Shown here: positions 1 to 5,081 of the stretch, piece by piece
How positions within the stretch are numbered: position 1 is the stretch's first letter
How the letters are laid out: each line of letters starts with the position of its first letter
Assembly: GCA_016926595.1 (NCBI GenBank)
Contig: JAFGOG010000127.1
Coordinates: 1 to 5,081 of the forward strand
Direction of reading: 5' to 3'
Length of the DNA stretch: 5,081 bases
DNA from: Anaerolineae bacterium
GTDB taxonomy: Bacteria > Chloroflexota > Anaerolineae > JAAYZQ01
Position numbers and translations under genes: made by a program
Notes under the pieces: generated by a model
Database searches by the model: none
The model's input: only the letters and a program-made list of their open reading frames with translations
What the model was told of the DNA's origin: nothing

Positions 1-1788
1 ATGGCCGCGAGCTACGTCCACTGGGCCGACCGTGTGCAGACCGAGATTGGCCTGGGTTCGCTGGATCTGGACCTGGAGGCCTTGATCCAGACAGAGACAT
101 TTGCTGCTGGGGAAACACAGCTGCAAGGTCTGGTCGAGGCGGCCCTGGTTGGCAAAGTCACCGCTGCGCTGGTCGAATTGGCCGAAGCGAGGATGGACAG
201 CTTCTGGGCAACACAGAAACCGGCTGTCCGCGCCCGCTGGGAGGTAATCGCGGATGCTGGTCGAGTGCTCCTGGAAAGCGCGCGCGTGGAATCCACACTC
301 AAAGGCAAGTCGTGGTCGCCCGAAACCCTCATATCTGAGTACGCCTACGGAGACAAGCCGTGGTGCCGTATGGATACGGCCCAGCGCCACCTGGAGCGCG
401 ATTTCCGCCGGTTCGAGTTCGACCTCCAGCAGCACGCCTCGCTGCTGAAATTGGTAACCCGGGCCCGCCAGCGTTACGCCAGTGTGTCCGATGATCTGGC
501 GGAACGCTTCACCCGGGCCTATTTTGACGGGGCGTTCGAAGTCGCCGGCGTGTTGCAGCAGATCGACATCTATCGGCAGACCGTTGCCCCGGCGCTGCAG
601 GAGGCGCCCACGGCGTATATCCTGGTGGACGCGCTGCGTTTCGAGATGGCCCGCGAGCTACTCGACATCTTGGAAGGTGCTTGGACAGGGGACCTTGCGC
701 CGGCGCTGGGCACCCCACCCGCGGTGACCGAGGTGGGTATGGCGGCTCTGCTGCCCGGCGCCGAAGGCGGGCTAACCCTCCTCCCGGCCGGTGGAAACAA
801 ACTGGCTGCCGTCGTCGCCGGCAAGACGCTCAAGACCCGCCAGGACCGCCTGGACCACCTCAAATCGGCGGTGGGAGGGAACATAGCCGTGGCGCGACTG
901 GACCAACTGGCCCCCCTGACTAATGTTCATCTGCGCGAGGCGATCGAGTTGGCTGCACTGATCGTGGTAACGGCCACCGAGGAAATCGACGGGTTGTGCG
1001 AGAATACCCCGGCGCTGGCCCGGCGTATGCTGGACGACGTGCTGAACCAGCTCCGCCGAGGGATCAAGACCCTCTTCAGCCTCGGGGTGCGCACCATCGT
1101 GATTAGCGCCGATCACGGCTATCTCTTTGGCGAGAAACTGACAACGGGCCAAGGCATCGACGCACCTGGGGGAAATACAGCTATGCTGAAACGCCGCGTG
1201 TGGATCGGCCAGGGCGGCGCCGACCTGCCGGGGGTACTGCGCGCCCCCCTCTCGGCCCTGGGGCTTGGCGGCAACCAAGAGCTAGCCACGCCGGCCAACC
1301 TTTCCTGCTTCAAGGTCAGGGGGGGCGCCACCGAGTACTTTCACGGTGGGCTGTCGCTCCAGGAACTGGTCATCCCTGTGCTAGTGGTTCGCACTAGCGT
1401 GGCCCCGGTGCCACCCACTGGCGCCCCGATCAAGTGGGAACTTGCCCTGGGCAGCGCGGTCATCTCCACTCGCTTTCTCTCCGTAACGGTCGAAGGACAC
1501 ACGGAGGACCTGATGCCCATCGTCCCGCCCATCGTGCGCGTCGAGGTCCGGGCGGGAGACGAGACGATCTCGGTGCCGGTTTCAGCCGCGTACGGTTTCC
1601 AGGACGCAACCAAGGACGTCCAACTGGAACTGGAGCCGGGCCAGCCCCGGATGATCGCCAAGAACACGATTGCGCTGGCGATCACCGAGGAGCGCGAAGT
1701 GGACAAGGTAACGGTGTACCTGCTGGATGCCGCTACCGGGATCAGCCTGGCACGCCTGGAAGACGTGCCTATGGCCATCGCCTTGTGA
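1..1788 (+). CDS. pglZ: PglZ, BREX alkaline-phosphatase-like protein (C-terminal ~595 residues, 5' partial)
   Basis: PglZ is a core BREX defence protein with an alkaline-phosphatase-superfamily domain; its exact substrate in BREX is not settled. Numbering residues from base 1, residues 1-200 are largely helical and precede the PglZ domain. The domain starts at a strand ending in VDALRFE with Asp210, a likely metal ligand. Thr243 in PAVTEVGMAALLPG is the best candidate for the superfamily nucleophile position. Asp330 in EEIDGL, the Asp371-His372 pair in SADHGY, and His448 in YFHGGLSLQE complete a typical metal site. Residues ~465-595 form a beta-rich C-terminal domain. Full-length type 1 PglZ proteins are usually a little over 800 residues, so roughly 240 N-terminal residues are probably missing. 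The ATG at base 1 is more likely an internal Met than the true start, and no upstream sequence is available to test for a ribosome binding site. The gene ends in TGA 8 bases before brxL, which supports the BREX assignment. No frameshift or internal stop is seen. Confidence 0.93.
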   Translation: MAASYVHWADRVQTEIGLGSLDLDLEALIQTETFAAGETQLQGLVEAALVGKVTAALVELAEARMDSFWATQKPAVRARWEVIADAGRVLLESARVESTLKGKSWSPETLISEYAYGDKPWCRMDTAQRHLERDFRRFEFDLQQHASLLKLVTRARQRYASVSDDLAERFTRAYFDGAFEVAGVLQQIDIYRQTVAPALQEAPTAYILVDALRFEMARELLDILEGAWTGDLAPALGTPPAVTEVGMAALLPGAEGGLTLLPAGGNKLAAVVAGKTLKTRQDRLDHLKSAVGGNIAVARLDQLAPLTNVHLREAIELAALIVVTATEEIDGLCENTPALARRMLDDVLNQLRRGIKTLFSLGVRTIVISADHGYLFGEKLTTGQGIDAPGGNTAMLKRRVWIGQGGADLPGVLRAPLSALGLGGNQELATPANLSCFKVRGGATEYFHGGLSLQELVIPVLVVRTSVAPVPPTGAPIKWELALGSAVISTRFLSVTVEGHTEDLMPIVPPIVRVEVRAGDETISVPVSAAYGFQDATKDVQLELEPGQPRMIAKNTIALAITEEREVDKVTVYLLDAATGISLARLEDVPMAIAL

Positions 1789-1792
1789 GGTG
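1787..1792 (+). promoter_or_regulatory. brxL ribosome binding site overlapping the pglZ stop codon
   Basis: GAGGTG begins inside the pglZ TGA stop (1786-1788). Its GAGG core lies 6 bases before the ATG at 1797. This placement decides the brxL start: the reading frame is open much further upstream, within pglZ, but only the 1797 ATG (or the adjoining GTG at 1794) has a well-placed Shine-Dalgarno. Overlap of stop and binding site suggests that ribosomes finishing pglZ help start brxL. Confidence 0.65.
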
Positions 1793-1796
1793 CGTG

Positions 1797-3818
1797 ATGC
1801 CCGAACTGGATCGCAAGGTAACGGCCGCCTTTGCCGGCCGGGTCGTGCGCAAGGACCTGGTGCGCCAGGTCAAGGTCGGGGCTAACGTGCCCAGCTATGT
1901 TCTGGAGTACCTGCTGGGCAAATACTGTGCAACCGACGACCCAATCGCCGTGGAGGCCGGCTTGCGCCTGGTCAATGGTACGCTCGCCGAGCAGGTTATC
2001 CGCCCGGACGAAGCGATGAAGGCCCAGTCGCGGGTAAAGGAGCGCGGCAAGCAGCGCTACATCGACAAGGTGCTCGTACGGTTGGACGGCACCAAGTACT
2101 GGGCCGAGGTAGTGAACTTGAGCCACCGTTTCGTGCACATACCGGACACCTTTGTCCGCAACTATGAGCGTCTGCTGGAGGGCGGCGTCTGGGCCCAGGT
2201 GGACATCGAGTTCCGGGCCGAGGAGGCGGAAGAAGGACGGGCCCGGCCTTTCTACATCACCGATCTCAAGCCGATCCAGGTGGGCAGTTTCGAGATGGAC
2301 GACTACTGCGCTGCCCGCGCCGAGTTCAGCACTGATGAGTGGCTTGACTTGCTGATCCGTTCCATTGGTTTCGAGCCGTCGTTCTTCAGCCGACGGGTCA
2401 AGCTGCTGATGCTGATGCGCCTGGTGCCGATGGTCCAGCGCAATTTCAACCTGATCGAGCTGGGGCCTCGTGGCACGGGCAAGTCGTACGTCTATCGGGA
2501 CCTCTCGCCCTATGCCATTCTGATCTCGGGCGGCAAGACCACCGTCGCGAACCTTTTCTACAACATGAGCACGCGGCGGGTGGGCCTGGTCGGGATGTGG
2601 GACGTGGTGTCCTTCGACGAGGTCGCCGGCATCCATTTCTCCGATCGAGACGTCATCCAGATCCTCAAGGACTATATGGAGAGCGGTAGTTTTAGCCGCG
2701 GCCGGGAGGAGCTGGTCGCCGAGGCCTCGATCGTCTTTAACGGCAACATCAACCAACCGGTCGAGGTACTGGTGCGAACGGGCACCTTGTTCCAACCCCT
2801 GCCGGAAGACATGCAGGACATGGCGCTGATCGACCGTCTGCACTTTTACCTGCCCGGCTGGGAAATGCCCAAGATGCGCAACGAGTTTTTCACCGATCAC
2901 TATGGATTTGTAGTGGACTACCTGGCCGAAGCGCTGCGCGAACTGCGCCGGCGGAACTATACCGAGGCCTTTGACCGCTACTACAGCCTCGGCGGGCACC
3001 TGAACACGCGCGACGCGCGGGCGGCACGGCGGACCGTGTCCGGTCTGGTCAAGCTCCTGCACCCCGCGGGCGATCCCTCTCGGGAGGAGGTACGCGACTA
3101 CCTGGAGTTGGCCCTGGAGGGTCGCCGGCGGGTCAAAGAGCAGCTGAAGAAGATGGGCGCGTTCGAGTACTACCATACTTCCTTCTCCTACGTCGACACC
3201 GAGACAATGCAGGAGCACTTTGTTGGTGTGCCGGAAGAGGGCGGTCAGCACCTCATCGGCCAGGATCCGCTGCCGCCAGGCAGCGTCTACACGGCGGCCC
3301 TAACCGAAAGCGATACTGTGGCCCTGCACCGTGTCGAAGTCAGCCGGATGAGCGGCACGGGGAAACTGCGCTTGACCGGCATCGCAGACCGGGCGGTACG
3401 AGAATCCATTGTCACGGTCTTTGACCACGTCCGGGCGAACAAGGCCACCTTGGGCATCGAGCGTGAAGTGGAGAACCAGGATTTTCACGTCCAGGTCGTG
3501 GACCTGATGCAGAGCAAAGCGGGCGCCCCGGTGGGGATGGCCTTTTTCGTGGCCTTGTATTCTTTGCTGCGGGAGAAACCGGTGCTGGCCGGTCTGGTCG
3601 TGCTGGGGGAGATGACGATCCAGGGTAATGTCCTGCCGGTGCGCTCGCTGGTGGAGCCCCTGCAGGTGATCATGGACAACGGAGCTCGGCGGGTGCTGGT
3701 TCCAGTTAGCAATCGCCGCCAGTTCATGGAAGTGCCGCCGGACATCATCGAGAAGGTGGACCCGATATTCTACTCAGAGCCGCTGGCGGCCGCGCTCAAG
3801 GCGCTGGGGATGGGGTAG
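1797..3818 (+). CDS. brxL: BrxL, BREX AAA+ ATPase with Lon-like C-terminal domain
   Basis: BrxL is the AAA+ effector-type component of type 1 BREX, often annotated as a Lon-related protease (COG4930). Published structural work, as I recall it, shows a DNA-binding multimer resembling replicative helicases. The predicted protein is 673 residues, close to the usual ~680. Residues 1-~190 form the N-terminal region. The ATPase core has Walker A GPRGTGKS (223-230, Lys229), Walker B VVSFDE (Asp274-Glu275), a sensor-1-like Asn in FNGN (Asn315 or Asn317) and a candidate arginine finger Arg347 in LIDRLHF. Residues ~520-673 match the Lon proteolytic-domain fold, with segments such as GAPVGMAFFVALYS and LGEMTIQGNVLPV. 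However, the position of the Lon catalytic Ser is Pro578 and that of the catalytic Lys is Val619, so peptidase activity by the Lon mechanism is not expected. The ATG at 1797 is chosen for its Shine-Dalgarno and tight spacing to pglZ; a longer in-frame extension into pglZ is rejected. It is likely co-transcribed with pglZ and is intact throughout. Confidence 0.95.
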   Translation: MPELDRKVTAAFAGRVVRKDLVRQVKVGANVPSYVLEYLLGKYCATDDPIAVEAGLRLVNGTLAEQVIRPDEAMKAQSRVKERGKQRYIDKVLVRLDGTKYWAEVVNLSHRFVHIPDTFVRNYERLLEGGVWAQVDIEFRAEEAEEGRARPFYITDLKPIQVGSFEMDDYCAARAEFSTDEWLDLLIRSIGFEPSFFSRRVKLLMLMRLVPMVQRNFNLIELGPRGTGKSYVYRDLSPYAILISGGKTTVANLFYNMSTRRVGLVGMWDVVSFDEVAGIHFSDRDVIQILKDYMESGSFSRGREELVAEASIVFNGNINQPVEVLVRTGTLFQPLPEDMQDMALIDRLHFYLPGWEMPKMRNEFFTDHYGFVVDYLAEALRELRRRNYTEAFDRYYSLGGHLNTRDARAARRTVSGLVKLLHPAGDPSREEVRDYLELALEGRRRVKEQLKKMGAFEYYHTSFSYVDTETMQEHFVGVPEEGGQHLIGQDPLPPGSVYTAALTESDTVALHRVEVSRMSGTGKLRLTGIADRAVRESIVTVFDHVRANKATLGIEREVENQDFHVQVVDLMQSKAGAPVGMAFFVALYSLLREKPVLAGLVVLGEMTIQGNVLPVRSLVEPLQVIMDNGARRVLVPVSNRRQFMEVPPDIIEKVDPIFYSEPLAAALKALGMG

Positions 3819-3853
3819 ACACTGGGCAGAGCGGCGCGGCGCAGCATCCCCAG
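3804..3853. repeat. 9-bp perfect inverted repeat bracketing the brxL stop codon
   Basis: CTGGGGATG at 3804-3812 is exactly complementary to CATCCCCAG at 3845-3853. The 32-base interval holds the brxL TAG stop and a GC-rich stretch (GCGGCGCGGCGC). The left arm is the last codons of brxL. In RNA the arms could form a strong stem, but there is no run of U after the right arm, so it is not a classic intrinsic terminator. It could weaken read-through, protect the 3' end of the BREX message, or be chance in GC-rich DNA. Confidence 0.4.
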
Positions 3854-3891
3854 GCATGCGTTGTGGTACGGCGAGGGGTTTCGAGGCGTAT

Positions 3892-3896
3892 GGAGG
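3892..3896 (+). promoter_or_regulatory. Strong Shine-Dalgarno (GGAGG) for the small gene starting at 3904
   Basis: GGAGG ends 7 bases before a GTG at 3904, which is ideal spacing. It would lie inside the coding region if the in-frame ATG at 3856 were used, and that ATG has no comparable site before it. This argues for GTG 3904 as the true start. No convincing sigma-70-type -35/-10 pair was found in the 85 bases after brxL, so transcription may come by read-through from brxL. Confidence 0.7.
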
Positions 3897-3903
3897 TGCC
3901 AAA

Positions 3904-4368
3904 GTGAGATATACCGATAGCGTGAAGAATTATGTCGGGACTTTTCTCAAGGTCATCCACAGACTGGGGCCAATACGGCAGGACGATACGATCATCGTTC
4001 TGTATCTACGCCCACGAAAGCGGTTCCTTTTCGCCGGTTACTGGCCGGGGTATGAGCGCACGGCCGCCGCGGGGAAGTGGTCTAAACGTGGGCAGACAAT
4101 CTCTCTCAGCGGGCAGGGCACTCTATCGGCAGACTTTCTCTTGACCTCTGAACGACGGCCTCTGTCCCGAGTTTTCACTATCGTCAATCAGGCTTTCACC
4201 CCGACACTAACCGCTGAGCAGGAGCTCGAGGGCTGGAGCTTGCTGAGTTGGGTGGGGCCATTCACCTATGTCGGCGAGTCGACGGTAATCGACCCGGACG
4301 GTCGGTGGCTGCCGGATTCACTTGTCACGGTTGATGCCTGGATTGAGCGGATTGCTGGCGTCGCTTAG
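3904..4368 (+). CDS. Small protein of unknown function downstream of brxL
   Basis: I do not recognise this 154-residue protein. It shows no signal peptide, membrane segment or nucleotide-binding motif. The N-terminal half looks beta-rich: YVGTFLKVIHRLGPI (residues 10-24), a hydrophobic strand IIVLYLRP (30-37), FLFAGYWPG (41-49) and then GKWSKRGQTISLSGQG (57-72). The G-x-W-x3-G-x2-I-x-L pattern is common in small beta-barrel or lipocalin-like proteins of unknown role, but that is only a resemblance of style. The C-terminal half is acidic, aromatic and Trp-rich. The start is placed at GTG 3904 because of its GGAGG; an ATG at 3856 would add 16 residues. It lies on the same strand as brxL after an 85-base gap. 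Codon choice differs from its neighbours, with early AGA, ATA, CTA, CGA, AAT and TAT codons, hinting at separate acquisition. It could be a BREX accessory gene or an unrelated passenger; the sequence alone does not decide. Confidence 0.68.
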   Translation: MRYTDSVKNYVGTFLKVIHRLGPIRQDDTIIVLYLRPRKRFLFAGYWPGYERTAAAGKWSKRGQTISLSGQGTLSADFLLTSERRPLSRVFTIVNQAFTPTLTAEQELEGWSLLSWVGPFTYVGESTVIDPDGRWLPDSLVTVDAWIERIAGVA

Positions 4369-4382
4369 TGGCGCCAGCGGTT
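4350..4382. terminator. Possible shared hairpin between convergent genes (no U-tract)
   Basis: GCTGGCG at 4354-4360 pairs perfectly with CGCCAGC at 4372-4378. The stem can extend inward through G-U and C-G pairs (4361-4364 with 4368-4371), leaving a 3-base loop, and outward to 4350/4382 with wobble pairs. The TAG stop of the small gene (4366-4368) sits at the tip. The position, between two convergent genes 29 bases apart, suits a bidirectional terminator, but neither strand shows a T-run after the stem. It may act with Rho or be a transcript-end stabiliser. Confidence 0.4.
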
Positions 4383-4397
4383 ACTCCTACGATGCGG

Positions 4398-5081
4398 CTA
4401 CCGGTTCTCCAATCCCCGCCGCAGGTCCGCATCGAGCTGCGCGGCCGTGACCACCTGGACGCCCAGGGCCTGGGCCTCGCTGCGGGCGGCCGGGGTGCAG
4501 CCAGCGCGAGCAAAAAGGACATAGTGTGTCTTCCACCCGGCTCCTAGCGCGGGGAGATGCTTGACCACCTGGGGGCCCTTGTGCTGCACCAGGTCGCGGA
4601 CCACCTCGCGACCCACCGCATCCCGGCCCCACTTGCACTCCCCGATCAGGACGTGATGGTCCTGCCAGTTCATCCCCACGACGTCAGTCTGGACAGCCCG
4701 ACTCCAGTGGGCGCCCACCTCCCGGATGGTCACGGGCAGGTGCCCGGCCTGGCTCTGCTCGAGCACCCAACGCCGGCCCAGCTCCTCGAAGGCGGTGGCT
4801 CCGACAAAGGCCCGCAGCCCTTCGTAGATCCGGGTAATCACGCGCTCCGGCTGGTAGTCCACTTCTTCCTGGTAAGGCGCGACGAAACGGAAGTAGAAAC
4901 GAAAGAAGGGATCCAGCAGGCGGTAGCGTCCCTGGCGCGAGCGGTCGCGCCGGGCCGGCGGGATGGTAATCGGCGTCCGCCGCTCCACCAGGTGCAACTC
5001 CTGCAGGCGGGACAGGTAGGCGGAAAGGTGCCCACTGCTGATCATTGTGGCGTTGGCCAGGTCGGCCAGGGTGTGGTTGCC
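4398..5081 (-). CDS. DUF234-family AAA+ ATPase, C-terminal part (5' partial, runs off the window)
   Basis: This is the C-terminal ~227 residues of an archaeal-type ATPase (Pfam ATPase_2 followed by DUF234). The reading frame stays open to base 5081 with no stop, and those codons give GNHTLADLANATMISSG, the expected winged-helix start. The Met at 5045 is therefore internal, and the P-loop ATPase domain lies to the right of the window. In order: a winged helix (5081 to ~4970) containing LSAYLSRLQELHLVERR; the family hallmark LLDPFFRFYFRF (4919-4884); then a PD-(D/E)XK-like domain with Asp in QTDVVG (codon 4685-4683) and Glu/Lys in GECKW (codons 4640-4638 and 4634-4632), 15 residues apart as in nuclease-type folds. 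Whether the family cuts DNA is not established. Members are common in archaea and thermophilic or anaerobic bacteria, often near mobile or defence genes. The gene converges on the BREX side, so it is a separate transcription unit. Confidence 0.88.
   Translation of the reverse strand, partial: GNHTLADLANATMISSGHLSAYLSRLQELHLVERRTPITIPPARRDRSRQGRYRLLDPFFRFYFRFVAPYQEEVDYQPERVITRIYEGLRAFVGATAFEELGRRWVLEQSQAGHLPVTIREVGAHWSRAVQTDVVGMNWQDHHVLIGECKWGRDAVGREVVRDLVQHKGPQVVKHLPALGAGWKTHYVLFARAGCTPAARSEAQALGVQVVTAAQLDADLRRGLENR

Noticed and set aside
12..1331. Several short - strand open frames opposite pglZ
   Set aside because: They are Arg/Ser/Pro/Ala-rich shadow translations with no motifs, overlapping a clear PglZ coding region.
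1434..1796. In-frame upstream extension of brxL to an ATG at 1434
   Set aside because: It would overlap 355 bases of pglZ, its translation is low-complexity Arg/Gly/Pro-rich, and the start at 1797 has a well-spaced Shine-Dalgarno and gives the normal BrxL length.
1341..3251. A 636-codon open frame on the - strand opposite the end of pglZ and most of brxL
   Set aside because: It lies exactly codon-on-codon against brxL. GC-rich genes that avoid TTA, CTA and TCA codons leave this antisense frame free of stops. Its product shows no recognisable motif, while brxL on the other strand is unmistakable.
3861..3891. TTGTGG near 3861 as a -35 element for a promoter of the small gene
   Set aside because: No TATAAT-like hexamer lies at 16-18 bases, and there is little room before the ribosome binding site.
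3856..3903. Upstream ATG start for the small gene, adding 16 residues
   Set aside because: No ribosome binding site precedes 3856, whereas GGAGG sits 7 bases before GTG 3904.
4398..5045. Treating the - strand gene as a complete 215-residue protein starting at ATG 5045
   Set aside because: The frame stays open to the window edge and those codons complete the winged-helix domain, so the Met is internal and the gene is 5' partial.
1..5081. tRNA, rRNA, CRISPR array, insertion-sequence ends or direct repeats
   Set aside because: Read by eye, no such structure was seen; the window is almost wholly coding.

Overview
The window is the downstream end of a BREX phage-defence locus plus its flank, on GC-rich DNA. 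Nearly all of it is coding. No rRNA, tRNA, CRISPR array, transposase or attachment site could be found. The strong G/C preference at third codon positions and the DUF234-type ATPase on the right suggest a GC-rich bacterium. Thermophilic or environmental lineages such as Chloroflexota fit, but this is a weak inference from gene content and protein style; no marker gene is present to settle it.

Left (1-3818, + strand): two tightly packed genes read as the last two genes of a type 1-like BREX operon. The first is pglZ, whose 5' end lies outside the window. It encodes the alkaline-phosphatase-superfamily PglZ domain with its metal-site residues intact. The second is brxL, complete, encoding an AAA+ ATPase with an intact Walker A and Walker B and a C-terminal Lon-like domain. 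Only 8 bases separate the pglZ stop from the brxL start, and the brxL ribosome binding site overlaps the pglZ stop codon, so the two are almost certainly co-transcribed and probably translationally coupled. In BREX, methylation of host DNA by PglX marks self, and the remaining proteins, including PglZ and BrxL, take part in blocking phage DNA. brxA, brxB, brxC and pglX are expected to the left of base 1 and cannot be seen here.

Middle (3819-4397): an inverted repeat brackets the brxL stop codon. It is followed by a small same-strand gene (GTG start at 3904, strong Shine-Dalgarno) for a 154-residue protein that I do not recognise. Its codon use is visibly less GC-biased than that of its neighbours. 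A GC-rich hairpin at its 3' end lies between it and the convergent gene.

Right (4398-5081, - strand): the C-terminal part of a DUF234-family AAA+ ATPase (winged helix, then a PD-(D/E)XK-like domain), running off the right edge. It faces the BREX genes and so belongs to a different transcription unit.

Main points of interest: the Lon-like domain of BrxL has neither residue of the Lon Ser-Lys dyad, and an unknown small gene with different codon use sits directly behind a BREX operon.
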